NCBI GenBank assembly: GCA_002412545.1
Contig: DHVG01000002.1
Location: 1 to 64,000 of the forward strand
Length of the DNA stretch: 64,000 nt
DNA from: Elusimicrobia bacterium UBA5214
GTDB lineage: Bacteria > Elusimicrobiota > UBA5214
Reading direction: 5' to 3'
The notes under the pieces are model-generated. The model saw nothing but the letters and a program-made list of their open reading frames with translations, did no database searches and was not told where the DNA came from. Shown here one piece after another: positions 49,751-59,780 of this stretch (position 1 is the stretch's first letter; each line of letters opens with the position of its first letter). A program made the translations under genes and the position numbers.

Positions 49751-52700
49751 ATGCCAAAATCAATAATAGAGTCAGAAGTTGAGCAGGTTGCCTTAGATCT
49801 CCTGAAAGAGATAGGCTATAAAATCATCTATGGGCCTGATATAGCCCCTGATGGAGAAAAGCCTGAAAGGCAAAGCTATTCTGATGTTGTTTTGATTGAT
49901 AGGCTGAAAGATGCCATTGAAAAATTAAACCATAAGCTTCCCCCAGAAGCAAAGGAAGAGGCATTAAAGAAAATAATAAGGAGCGAAAGCCAGAATATCA
50001 TTACAAATAATCATCATTTCCATAAGATGCTTGTTGAGGGGGTAGATGTTGAGTATAAGCATGATGGAAGGATAAAGGGCGATAAGGTATGGCTTTTTGA
50101 TTTTGATAACCCCAAAAACAATGAATTTCTCGCGGTAAACCAATTCACTATCATAGAGAATAACTGCAATAGAAGGCCTGATATACTCCTTTTTATTAAT
50201 GGCCTGCCTCTTGTCGCAATTGAGCTTAAAAATCCTACTGACGAAAATGCCACAGTAAAAACCGCATATAATCAATTCCAGACTTATAAAACAGAGATTA
50301 CTTCCCTATTCAATTACAATGAGATTTTGGTTGTAAGCGATGGCATCGATGCGCGGGCAGGAACAATGACCTCTGAATGGGAGAGATTTCTTCCTTGGAA
50401 AACAATTGACGGAAAAGAAAAAGCTCCTACCAAGATTCCGCAGATTGAAGTTCTCATAAAAGGAATGCTCAATAAAGATATTCTTCTTGATTTGCTAAGG
50501 CATTTTATTGTTTTTGAGCAGGAAAGAAATAGCGAGAGGAATATAGTTAAAATATCAAAGAAGGTTGCAGCATATCACCAATATCATGCAGTAAATAAGG
50601 CAGTTGAAGCCACAATAAAGGCTTCAAGTTCAAAAGGCGACAGACGCTGTGGTGTTGTTTGGCATACCCAGGGTTCAGGTAAGAGCCTGATAATGGCTTT
50701 CTACGCAGGGAAGCTTGTTCTTTCTTTGGATAATCCAACGATAGTTGTCTTAACTGACAGGAATGATTTGGATGATCAGCTATTTGGGACATTTAGCAGC
50801 TGTAAGGAATTATTGAGACAGGAGCCTGTTCAGGCAGAATCCAGAGAAAAATTAAGAGAATATCTTAAGGTTTCTTCAGGCGGCATTGTATTTACCACCA
50901 TTCAAAAATTCCTGCCGGAAGAAAAAGGCGATAAATTCCCAATGCTTTCTGATAGAAGGAATATTGTTGTAATAGCTGATGAAGCCCATAGAAGCCAGTA
51001 TGATTTTATTGATGGCTTTGCAAGGCACATGAGGGATGCTTTGCCAAATGCCTCTTTTATTGGATTTACAGGCACTCCCATTGAAAAATCTGATAGAAAC
51101 ACTCGGGCTGTTTTCGGGAATGATATTGATGTCTATGATATAGAGCAGGCTGTAAATGATGGCGCAACAGTCAGGATTTATTATGAAAGCAGGCTTGCAA
51201 AACTTGAATTAAAGAGCGAAGAAAGACCAAAGATTGATCCCGAGTTTGAAGAGGTTACTGAAGGCGAGGAGGTAGCAAAGAAAGAGAAGTTGAAAAGCAA
51301 GTGGGCGAGGCTTGAAGCTATTGTTGGAAGTGATAAAAGAATTAAGCAGATTGCCAAGGATATAGTTAATCATTTTGAAGAACGCCTTAAGGCTCTTGAT
51401 GGAAAAGCAATGATTGTTTGCATGAGCAGGCGTATTTGCATTGATTTGCACAATGAAATAATAAAATTAAAGCCTGAATGGTATAACAAGGATGACAAGA
51501 AGGGAATGCTTAAAGTTATCATGACTGGTTCTGCGAGCGATCCTGTTGATTGGCAGGAGCATATAAGGAATAAACTGAAAAGAAGAGAAATCGGCGAAAG
51601 AATGAAAGATGACAATGATGAGATGAAAATTGCCATTGTAAGGGATATGTGGCTTACTGGTTTCGATGTGCCATGCCTTCACACAATGTATGTTGACAAG
51701 CCTATGAGAAGTCATGGATTGATGCAGACGATAGCGAGAGTAAATAGGGTATTCAAGGATAAACCCGGCGGATTAATTGTTGATTATTTAGGCATTGCTG
51801 ATGAACTGAAAAAGGCACTTGCAGAATATACAGAAAGCGGCGGTGAAGGAAAGCCAGCATTTAACCAAAAGGAAGCAGTTGCATTAATGCTTGAAAAATA
51901 TGAGGTTGTAACTATTTTGTTTGATAAGTTTGACTACAAGAAATTTTTTACTGCCTCTCCCAAAGACAAAATGTCAATTCTTGCAATAGCAGAGGAGCAT
52001 GTTCTTAAGCAGAAAAACGGCAAAGAGAGATGCCTTAAGTATGTTACGGAATTATCAAAGGCATTTGCTCTCGCTGTTCCGGATGAAGAAGCATTAAAGA
52101 TTAAGGATGATGTCGGATTCTTCCAAGCTGTCAAGGCGCATCTTGCTAAATTTGAAATTTTAGAAGGTAGAGCAGAAGAGGAATTGGATTCAGCAATAAA
52201 ACAGATAATCTCAAAAGCAATAGTATCTGATAAGGTAGTGGATATTTTTGCAGCGGCCGGATTAAAGAAACCCGATATTTCTATATTGTCAGATGAATTT
52301 CTGGTAGAAGTAAGGGGCATGCCCCATAAAAACCTTGCTCTTGAATTACTAAAAAAGCTTCTTAATGATGAAATTAGGACAATATCGAAAAAGAATTTGG
52401 TTCAAGGAAAGTCATTTGCTGATATGCTTGAAAAAACAATAAGGAAATACCAAAATAAAACAATTGAAGCTGCTAAAGTCATAGAGGAATTGGTTGAGAT
52501 TGCAAAGAAGATGAGAGAGGCAAACAAGCGGGGAGAGGAATTAAATCTTAGCGAAGATGAGCTTGCCTTTTACGATGCCTTGGAAGTAAATGATAGTGCA
52601 GTTAAGGTGTTAGGTGATAAAACATTAAGGACTATTGCAAGGGAACTTGTTAATACTGTCCGTAATAATGTTACAATAGACTGGACTTTAAGAGAGAGTG

Positions 52701-52837
52701 TTCAGGCAAGGCTCAGGGTTATGGTTAAGAGGATTTTAAGAAAATATGGCTATCCTCCAGACAAGCAGAAAAAAGCCACCGAGACGGTTTTGGAACAAGC
52801 AACATTAATTTGCAAGGACTGGGCTGAAGCTAAGTAG
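49751..52837 (+). CDS. hsdR: Type I restriction enzyme ATPase/nuclease subunit
   Basis: A 1028-residue HsdR. The N-terminal PD-(D/E)XK nuclease is RRPDILLFINGLPLVAIELK (about 140-159). The SF2 translocase has Walker A HTQGSGKSLIMAF (about 305-317), DEAH in VVIADEAHRSQYD (about 413-425), and motif VI in QTIARVNRVFKDK. The C-terminal helical domain binds the methylase core. Length is normal and the frame is intact. Confidence 0.95.
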   Translation: MPKSIIESEVEQVALDLLKEIGYKIIYGPDIAPDGEKPERQSYSDVVLIDRLKDAIEKLNHKLPPEAKEEALKKIIRSESQNIITNNHHFHKMLVEGVDVEYKHDGRIKGDKVWLFDFDNPKNNEFLAVNQFTIIENNCNRRPDILLFINGLPLVAIELKNPTDENATVKTAYNQFQTYKTEITSLFNYNEILVVSDGIDARAGTMTSEWERFLPWKTIDGKEKAPTKIPQIEVLIKGMLNKDILLDLLRHFIVFEQERNSERNIVKISKKVAAYHQYHAVNKAVEATIKASSSKGDRRCGVVWHTQGSGKSLIMAFYAGKLVLSLDNPTIVVLTDRNDLDDQLFGTFSSCKELLRQEPVQAESREKLREYLKVSSGGIVFTTIQKFLPEEKGDKFPMLSDRRNIVVIADEAHRSQYDFIDGFARHMRDALPNASFIGFTGTPIEKSDRNTRAVFGNDIDVYDIEQAVNDGATVRIYYESRLAKLELKSEERPKIDPEFEEVTEGEEVAKKEKLKSKWARLEAIVGSDKRIKQIAKDIVNHFEERLKALDGKAMIVCMSRRICIDLHNEIIKLKPEWYNKDDKKGMLKVIMTGSASDPVDWQEHIRNKLKRREIGERMKDDNDEMKIAIVRDMWLTGFDVPCLHTMYVDKPMRSHGLMQTIARVNRVFKDKPGGLIVDYLGIADELKKALAEYTESGGEGKPAFNQKEAVALMLEKYEVVTILFDKFDYKKFFTASPKDKMSILAIAEEHVLKQKNGKERCLKYVTELSKAFALAVPDEEALKIKDDVGFFQAVKAHLAKFEILEGRAEEELDSAIKQIISKAIVSDKVVDIFAAAGLKKPDISILSDEFLVEVRGMPHKNLALELLKKLLNDEIRTISKKNLVQGKSFADMLEKTIRKYQNKTIEAAKVIEELVEIAKKMREANKRGEELNLSEDELAFYDALEVNDSAVKVLGDKTLRTIARELVNTVRNNVTIDWTLRESVQARLRVMVKRILRKYGYPPDKQKKATETVLEQATLICKDWAEAK

Positions 52838-52886
52838 CACATTAACTCCCTTTCTCCAGACATATTTTGAAAGCACAATCATATAC

Positions 52887-55800
52887 TTGACAAATGGAGT
52901 GCAGTACAATTTGACTTGGAACGATAAAATAGCAAAATTAGTCGAGCTATTTTTCTCTTTTAGTGTTAAGGATATTTCTACATCGCTTTTGTGTTCTTAT
53001 TTATGGCTGCCTAATATAGCGAGTCCAATCAAACATTTATTTCTATATTCCATATTAGCCTCTTTAGAACCTACTAAATTTCAAAAAGAAGACAAAATTA
53101 GACAATATGAAGATTTTGTTACTTTTTTGAAAAATATTTATTCTCTTGTTCCTTCGTTCTATTTATTAGAGGATTACATCCCAGAAATAGATTGGGGCGA
53201 AGTTAAATTTCATTATAAGAACCACAATTATAAAATATTTTATGGGAGTGAACTTGGAAATGTTTACGATTATCTTACTTTATTTCAGATTATCTATACA
53301 CCTTGGGATGAAGAATATTTCCAACAAACGAACAGGTCCGCATCCAAGGAATTAGAATTTTGTTTGAAATTACAAGATTATTTTATTTCTGAAATAAAAC
53401 AAAATGTTGATAAGAAAAGGTTGGAAACTGTAGAACCCGGGAGTATAGAAATTCCAGAAAAAGAGTTTTGGGAGTCTATAAGTCTTTTCATAAGCATCTT
53501 TGACCCACTTAAAATTATGGAAAATGGGAACCCCATTGAGATGTATTCAATCAACATAGGTGAATACAACTTTCTTGAAAAAAATGAACAAAGTTTTAAT
53601 AAAATGTGTCTTAAAGGAACATTGCTCCCATATTACTTTTTAAAGGTTAGTGATAAATATTACCCCCTAATGCCTCGTCGATTTTCTATGACATTAATTG
53701 ATAAGTGGGCGGTATTGCTTTACGCTATTAAGGATAAAATATCAAAAGGCAAATTTTCTTATTCTTTGGGATATGGGGGAGCTTTACACAAATATATAAA
53801 GGGAAGATGTAAGACTAGATATATATTTCCATTAGTCAGTGCTGTTGATAAAGAAAATCGGGCACATAGTCTCATATACAATACATCCTTAATTGTAAAA
53901 AACAAATTACTGCTCATTTACCTACTTGAACCCACATCTGATTTTTCTGAAGAATTGCAAAAGGTTAAAAAAGAAGTTAAAGAATCCTTAGAACTATTAG
54001 AAAATCAGCCAACTACATTAGCACTCCATTTAGAAAGAAAAAATATTTCTTTTACGCCTCATTCCAGTAAAGAGCAGTTAGAACCTTATCCAATTATTCT
54101 AATCCCTAATATTTTCACTGAACTCAGCAAGATAGAAATTCCAGTTGATATGCCTGGGAAAGTTCTCCCCCTTGATAACTTTTTGGCTCTCATTGATGAG
54201 GTAGAAGATATTCAAGAACTAATTGAATTTTTCAATTTTCTTGATAGCGAGGAGCGTATAAAGTCTCCTTTTACCATCATTCTTGATAAGTTTGGCGCTT
54301 ATAAAGATTCTGCAGGAGTTTTAGTACCCGGGGCTCGTGAACCAAATCTTATCGGATTAGATCCTCACTGGGGGTCACATTTTAGATACAAGAGTTTAAA
54401 AGCATTTTGGGAAATATATCCACCAGTTGATTTTTTTGATCACCCAAGAACTTGGAAAGTGAGTCGTGAGACACCAACAAGAATTCGGTTTGAAGCAAGA
54501 GGGTTTTTGGGTGCTGCAATATACACGGCCATAAATGACAGTAATCTTTTTTGCAATGCACCATTTCATGCGATGAATTTTGATCAAGCACAATTGTCTA
54601 ATCTTCTTATGGAATGCCTAGAGGATTCAATCTCTGCAGTCAAGGATATAATAAAAAACTTAGCGGTATTCTCACAGTATAGACAATTTCAGGTTTCGTT
54701 TTTTCCTGATTCTTTAGTTCAATCAAATGACGATTTTAAACATTTAAGACATTTAAATTGTAAAGGTAAATTATGGATGAGTGATACTGGTTTTGTTCAG
54801 GAAGGTATTCCAGGATTAAGAATAGTCTTTAATTATGACCAAGTTCAAAAAAGTCTTCTCAATGCTAAAGATAATTCTACGGAAATTAAATTGTTAATAG
54901 AGTTTTTGGAAAAAATTAATGCCGTCTGTTATGACCACAATATTAGAAATATTAAGAAATTGATTATTAGAAGAATACATGGCAAAAAACCACGTTTCAA
55001 AATTTTCATGTTTGACAAAGAAGTTGAATTTCCTGATTTGGCTAGTTTTGTTTCTCCCGAACCTAAACATTTCAAATTAGCACGGAAATCCATCGCTCAG
55101 ATTGCCAAGAATTCTAATATTAATTCTGGTGAATATGTCATGCCGCAAGCTAAAGATATTATAGATAAAGTCAAGAAGGAGGTAATAAGTGAACTAAATA
55201 AAAAAGTTAGAAATTTTGATTTTAGGTCGTCTATTCCTTTTCTAATTGGAAATACAGATGGCGTATTGCACTTATTTGAACGCGAAAAAATGTTGGCTAG
55301 ACAATCGGATTCTATAGAAGTTGATTATGAACGAGACAAGAAATACTCGGAAACGTATAGGAAATTTATTTCTAATCACAAGAATTACCGTTATCTTATT
55401 GAGAAATTTGTTCAGTTGAAACCCTCCGGAAAAGAAAAATTAACAGAAGATATTTTGCAGTATCTTTTGGCACTCATTGACCAATTGCATTTAATATATG
55501 AAGCGAGTGATTTTTTACATTACGGGATACAACCAATTGGACTCGTTATTTCAGATGATTATATATTCCAAGTTAAATATGAGCAAGGATTTGATGAGAA
55601 ACAAAAGGCTTTTGCTCAGGAACAGGCGAAATATGATTTGGGGGTAATCGGTGAAAGAAACGATCGTGTCTTTTCTCCGAGAGATGTAAAAGTGTTTATA
55701 GAAGAATTGAATGAAGCTTTTTATTCAGAGCTTAGTTTTTCTTTGCAAAACATGGTTTTGGTTTGTGAGATATTGTCTAATTGGCCATTTCATAACAAGA

Positions 55801-56657
55801 CTCAAATTAACACTTATTACACAAGTAAGCTGGAAGAAATTGTTTTAGTTTGTGAGAAAAATATCCCATCTCTTAAAAAGAATGAAATAATAGGAATAAT
55901 CGGTTTTTTAACATTAAAGCAAGAAAACATGCTTAAAATAGACGGTCAAGAAAATCCTTGTGAAGACCTTCCTGTTTGGGAAATTTCAAAAAGGTTACAC
56001 CGTTATAACTTGAAACCGTTAATATTAATTGATGATTTCTATTATTGGGGTCCCTATTCAACGCAAAGGGTAGGAAAGATATGGGTTGGAAGAATTTTGT
56101 CTGGTTCTCTGCCAGTTTTAATAGATAAGAAAAAAATTGGTCAAGTCCTCGAAGAGGAGAAAAAATTGATAGAAAAGACCCTCGAAACAAGGACATATGA
56201 AATTTCAAAAAGATTTACAGTGTATGTTGAAAAAAACGTAGAACTATACAAAAGGGATAAAGGTGGTAGGCATCCCGTAGATTTGGGCGATTATGATGTT
56301 TTGGCTTTTCTGGAAACGAAAAATGTTATTTTGAATATTGAGTGTAAAGACATATTGCAGGTATCTTGTTTGAAAGATGTAAAGAGATTAAGGGAAAAAA
56401 TATTTGGTGAAGAAAGTGATAGAGGGCATATAGGCCGAATTGAAGTACGAACTAAGTATTTGATAAAGAATATAACAAGAATAATGATGGTTTTGCAATG
56501 GCCTTTTGATAGAAGTAACATACCTAATATTGTTTCAATATATGTTTCTAGACATTTATATTGGTGGACAGTAAATCCACCATATGAAACTGACATTAAA
56601 TTTATAAGAATAGATTCTCTGGATGATTTTTTATCAAACCTGTCAAACAACTCATGA
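52887..56657 (+). CDS. Large protein with C-terminal PD-(D/E)XK-like domain
   Basis: A 1256-residue protein that follows hsdR by 49 bp. Most of it matches no family I recognise; there is no Walker motif. Near the end (about 1130-1170) VDLGDYDVLAF and VILNIECKDIL give the D...(D/E)xK order of restriction-like nucleases, with HPVDLGD before it. A further alpha/beta stretch (NIVSIYVSRHLYWWTVNPPY) ends it. The TTG start at 52887 is doubtful; a GTG lies four codons later. It is likely a defence nuclease joined to the restriction island, possibly a standalone system. Confidence 0.65.
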   Translation: MTNGVQYNLTWNDKIAKLVELFFSFSVKDISTSLLCSYLWLPNIASPIKHLFLYSILASLEPTKFQKEDKIRQYEDFVTFLKNIYSLVPSFYLLEDYIPEIDWGEVKFHYKNHNYKIFYGSELGNVYDYLTLFQIIYTPWDEEYFQQTNRSASKELEFCLKLQDYFISEIKQNVDKKRLETVEPGSIEIPEKEFWESISLFISIFDPLKIMENGNPIEMYSINIGEYNFLEKNEQSFNKMCLKGTLLPYYFLKVSDKYYPLMPRRFSMTLIDKWAVLLYAIKDKISKGKFSYSLGYGGALHKYIKGRCKTRYIFPLVSAVDKENRAHSLIYNTSLIVKNKLLLIYLLEPTSDFSEELQKVKKEVKESLELLENQPTTLALHLERKNISFTPHSSKEQLEPYPIILIPNIFTELSKIEIPVDMPGKVLPLDNFLALIDEVEDIQELIEFFNFLDSEERIKSPFTIILDKFGAYKDSAGVLVPGAREPNLIGLDPHWGSHFRYKSLKAFWEIYPPVDFFDHPRTWKVSRETPTRIRFEARGFLGAAIYTAINDSNLFCNAPFHAMNFDQAQLSNLLMECLEDSISAVKDIIKNLAVFSQYRQFQVSFFPDSLVQSNDDFKHLRHLNCKGKLWMSDTGFVQEGIPGLRIVFNYDQVQKSLLNAKDNSTEIKLLIEFLEKINAVCYDHNIRNIKKLIIRRIHGKKPRFKIFMFDKEVEFPDLASFVSPEPKHFKLARKSIAQIAKNSNINSGEYVMPQAKDIIDKVKKEVISELNKKVRNFDFRSSIPFLIGNTDGVLHLFEREKMLARQSDSIEVDYERDKKYSETYRKFISNHKNYRYLIEKFVQLKPSGKEKLTEDILQYLLALIDQLHLIYEASDFLHYGIQPIGLVISDDYIFQVKYEQGFDEKQKAFAQEQAKYDLGVIGERNDRVFSPRDVKVFIEELNEAFYSELSFSLQNMVLVCEILSNWPFHNKTQINTYYTSKLEEIVLVCEKNIPSLKKNEIIGIIGFLTLKQENMLKIDGQENPCEDLPVWEISKRLHRYNLKPLILIDDFYYWGPYSTQRVGKIWVGRILSGSLPVLIDKKKIGQVLEEEKKLIEKTLETRTYEISKRFTVYVEKNVELYKRDKGGRHPVDLGDYDVLAFLETKNVILNIECKDILQVSCLKDVKRLREKIFGEESDRGHIGRIEVRTKYLIKNITRIMMVLQWPFDRSNIPNIVSIYVSRHLYWWTVNPPYETDIKFIRIDSLDDFLSNLSNNS

Positions 56658-56677
56658 TAGTTTCTTTATTATCTTTA

Positions 56678-58687
56678 CTACGCGAACCAAGCATGCACCG
56701 ATGATAGGATTATTTTTGCTTTTCCATCTGCGACAGAATTTCTTTTTCTTAAATCTCTTTCTATTCTTTCTTTTACGTGGCTAGTTACAGCTACAATCAC
56801 TATCTCATCAATACCCGCCTTCAGGCATTTTTCTATATTTCTGATAACATCCGATTTTCCAGTTTCTACTTCTACAGCAATTTTCTTATCTCCATTTATC
56901 ACTAACACATCAACATTTCCATTTACCGGTTCTTCAATGTGCACTTCATAGCCTTTTTTTCTGTAGTAGTTAGCAATTTTGTGTTTCCAAAATCTATGCT
57001 CAATACCGTTTGTGTCGCGAGGAACTTTGAAGCCCATTTCTTCGAGAATTGATTTTGCTTTCTCGGTCAATTCAAGCAAAATAATCCTTCCGTTTGACAA
57101 TGTTATTTCTTTTTCTTCTATGAAGCCTTCCACAAAAAGGTCATTTTTTATTTTATTACCTTTTCTTCTATTCACACTCACTCTTTCATATCTTTCCACC
57201 ACGCCGCTGAATGGATATTTTAGTATATCTATTAATAAGGATGTTTCATCTTCATTTATATCCGTTTTTGGAATATGTGGAACGTCTTGAATTAAGCCCT
57301 GATTCTGCAAAATTTCGGCGAAATAACTTGCCATCTTTTCTTTCACTTGTTCGTCACTAACAAGTCCTTTTGAGATTTCAAATTCAGGAATTTTTATCAA
57401 AAAAGGTGTATGAATTCTTCCCTGAAGCTTAACAATTGCTTCTCCAATCTCAAGAGTTCCGAGAAATTGTTTATCTTCGTCGTCAAGAAGCATGCAATTT
57501 GCAGCAACGTTAACGTCTTTCCTATGTTTTAAATTCATACAGATTGTACAGTATGTGTTTCCAAGAGCAGGAAGTGAAATCTGTGAAGGATGCTGGTCAA
57601 TAATTATCATTGACTCGCCAAATTCTCTTATTTCTCTAAAAGTTGTTTCCATAACCATTTCGCCGCCAATTAAACTTGCCTTTTCACCCGAAAGAATGTG
57701 ATGTGCCTCTTCAATAATTATTGCATGCTTGAACTCTTCTCTAACGTTTTCAGCAAGTCGGAAATGATGAATCCATAAAATTAGTGCCTCAATGAAAAAA
57801 ATTTTGTCGCTATGAGTTAAAGCATCCAATTCTAAGATAACTTTTTTCTCAAGCAATTCGTCAATACCCTGATTTCTTCTTGCGTTCAGAGCATAACCAA
57901 CCTGACCAAAACAAAGTGTTTGAATTGCTCTCAGCGTTGAACTTAACCAATTCACTTCTCTTGCCGTTGCCTTGTAATTCTTTAACCACCTTAACACATC
58001 ACGGAAAGTAGGATAATCGCTTGCGTTTTCTGAATAAACACCATATTTTTCATAAACGGCATTTATTGCTTTCTGCAGAAGATACATGACGCCGTTTCCT
58101 AAATAATAGGCATGAGCAATAATTTCAATTAATTTCTTGAGCCACGTTCGAGAATCAGTTCCCTTGGGAGGAATTAGAGGGTTGAATCTCAAAGGCAAGA
58201 CTTTTCTGCCCAATGTAAAAATCAGAATGTCCTCAAAACCCGGGACTATTGTCAAATCACGATAATTTCTTTTCCAATCAAACAGGATGAATGGCTTACT
58301 TTTCTTTACCAGTTCCCGGACAACATGAAAACCGAGGTTTGTTTTTCCTGCTCCGCTTCTTCCAAAAATTCCAACGTGCTGGATCCATTCATCCTCACGC
58401 AAACCGAAAGGATAAATTTCGTCATCGTTGTAAACTACGTTGCCTATGAAATAATCACCGGTTACTTTTTCCTTTTTTGGAGGATAAAGCAGCATGGTTT
58501 CTTTCTCAAGGTCATTGCCTATAACCTTCATCGCAAGGAGTTTCAGATACTCTTCAATCTCTTCTTTTCCTTTCTCATCCTCAAGCGAATAGGTCTGCCA
58601 GATTTTGTCTATTCTTGAACCTAGTATCGGCTTTAGTTTTCTGCATAATTGCTTTATCCTCTCTGTTTTGAAATCAGCATTGACCAT
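56678..58687 (-). CDS. HerA-type ATPase (DUF87) fused to nuclease-like domain
   Basis: A 669-residue protein. The HerA/VirB4-like motor has Walker A IFGRSGAGKTNLGFHVV (about 119-135), Walker B HAIIIEEAHHIL (about 322-333) and IIDQHPSQI (about 363-371). A winged-helix-like segment follows (about 490-560). The last 110 residues contain NVDVLVINGDKKIAVEVETG, a PD-(D/E)XK-type core. HerA ATPases pump DNA in resection, packaging or conjugation; fusion to a nuclease-like domain suits archaeal plasmids. Its ATG lies next to the upstream gene, whose stop is one base away. Confidence 0.88.
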   Translation of the reverse strand: MVNADFKTERIKQLCRKLKPILGSRIDKIWQTYSLEDEKGKEEIEEYLKLLAMKVIGNDLEKETMLLYPPKKEKVTGDYFIGNVVYNDDEIYPFGLREDEWIQHVGIFGRSGAGKTNLGFHVVRELVKKSKPFILFDWKRNYRDLTIVPGFEDILIFTLGRKVLPLRFNPLIPPKGTDSRTWLKKLIEIIAHAYYLGNGVMYLLQKAINAVYEKYGVYSENASDYPTFRDVLRWLKNYKATAREVNWLSSTLRAIQTLCFGQVGYALNARRNQGIDELLEKKVILELDALTHSDKIFFIEALILWIHHFRLAENVREEFKHAIIIEEAHHILSGEKASLIGGEMVMETTFREIREFGESMIIIDQHPSQISLPALGNTYCTICMNLKHRKDVNVAANCMLLDDEDKQFLGTLEIGEAIVKLQGRIHTPFLIKIPEFEISKGLVSDEQVKEKMASYFAEILQNQGLIQDVPHIPKTDINEDETSLLIDILKYPFSGVVERYERVSVNRRKGNKIKNDLFVEGFIEEKEITLSNGRIILLELTEKAKSILEEMGFKVPRDTNGIEHRFWKHKIANYYRKKGYEVHIEEPVNGNVDVLVINGDKKIAVEVETGKSDVIRNIEKCLKAGIDEIVIVAVTSHVKERIERDLRKRNSVADGKAKIILSSVHAWFA

Positions 58688-58688
58688 T

Positions 58689-59228
58689 TTAATATTCGCT
58701 CAGGAAAAGGTTTGCCCTTCTCACGCTTCCTTTGTATTCTTCAAGCATCTTCAGCAGCTCCTGCCTTAATGGCAAGGTGTCTCGCCAGCAACTTATCTGC
58801 TCTGTCCTTCTTTGTTTTTCCAAATCAGCAATAACCCTTTCAAGCGAGCCTCTTGCTTGCATGGCCCCGGTAATAGTTGCCTTGTAATGGTTTGAATGGC
58901 TGTCAACAAGCCTTCTTTCAATTTCTGAAAGGTTCTTGTGTTTTATCTTTTCTCTTTCCTTAATCAAGAGCAAAAGTTGAATCAGAGATGCTTTTTTCAA
59001 AGTAACTTTTTCTGTAAGCACTTGGGAAGAAAGGTCCTGCTGTTTTGAATAAAGAAGCTGTCCGATAAGTTCAGATTCTGACAAAGATTTTTGCTTGTAG
59101 CCAACTGGTTTATCAAGGTAGTACACCTTTCCTTTTGAATCAAAATCTTTAAGAAAGGAATAAGTGGAGGTATGGTTTCCTTGGTAGGAAGACCGTTTCC
59201 CATACGCTGGATAAATAATTCCGTACAT
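58689..59228 (-). CDS. Helical partner of HerA-type ATPase
   Basis: A 179-residue helical protein starting MYGIIYPAYGKRSSYQGNHT, with long charged helices (LIKEREKIKHKNLSEIERRL, ERVIADLEKQRRTEQISCWR). The ATG at 59228 has GAGGAAAA just upstream and a TTCGGTATAA promoter about 50 bp away; the frame extends further up but through the promoter. It directly precedes the ATPase gene and may be its DNA-binding or scaffold partner. Confidence 0.65.
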   Translation of the reverse strand: MYGIIYPAYGKRSSYQGNHTSTYSFLKDFDSKGKVYYLDKPVGYKQKSLSESELIGQLLYSKQQDLSSQVLTEKVTLKKASLIQLLLLIKEREKIKHKNLSEIERRLVDSHSNHYKATITGAMQARGSLERVIADLEKQRRTEQISCWRDTLPLRQELLKMLEEYKGSVRRANLFLSEY

Positions 59229-59274
59229 TTTTCCTCTGTAATGATTTTGTAGTGGTAATGGCAATGAAGCAGGG

Positions 59275-59294
59275 ATTAAAAAGCTTATACCGAA
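59275..59294 (-). promoter_or_regulatory. TTCGGTATAA-type promoter
   Basis: Minus strand TTCGGTATAAGCTTTTTAAT. It places the start of transcription near 59250, just before the ATG at 59228, and so decides the start of that gene. Confidence 0.55.
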
Positions 59295-59577
59295 ACAAGT
59301 GATAGTCCCATGTCCTTGAGCCTGTTCAGGTTTTATTCTGGTAGGAAGTGGCAGAGGGATCCGGCCAAGGACGGAAAGAGCCTTCATCGGCTGATATAAA
59401 ATATGGCAAAAGATGGCAAAGTCAATTTATGGGTTTTCCATTTCCATTTCTTGGGCTCATTATCCCCTCCTTCTCGTCTGGAAATGGTATTTATATGATA
59501 TTTCTATTAACCATTCATATTTTGGTCTATTCATGGCCGTATTGGTACTTTTTTATGGTTATTTAACCTTTGTTTGG

Positions 59578-59627
59578 GGCGCCCGAAGGGCGCCACGCGG
59601 TATCCCGCCGAAGCGAAGCGAAGGCGG
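59578..59627. repeat. Pair of GC-rich hairpins
   Basis: GGCGCCC-GAA-GGGCGCC (59578-59594) and CCGCC...GGCGG (59605-59627, loop made of GAAGC repeats) stand out in AT-rich DNA. They lie after the end of the minus gene at 59781 and could be its terminator or a structural element of the replicon. The rest of 59295-59780 has no gene; 59303-59375 holds a GTCCTTG/CAAGGAC inverted repeat. Confidence 0.5.
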
Positions 59628-59780
59628 TAATATTTTTATTTTTAATTGATTTTTGTTTTTTAATGTATTTTTAATTTGTTTGTTTTGCGTTTGGATTTTT
59701 GCGTAGCATAATGCTTTGCCCTTGGTAAAATTGAAGCAAGATAGTCACGAGTGCATCTTTTTTAGATGCTTTTTGCTTGC

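Noticed and set aside
59229..59387. 53-residue N-terminal extension of the HerA partner
   Set aside because: It runs through the TTCGGTATAA promoter and a GTCCTTG/CAAGGAC inverted repeat; GAGGAAAA before the ATG at 59228 marks the better start.
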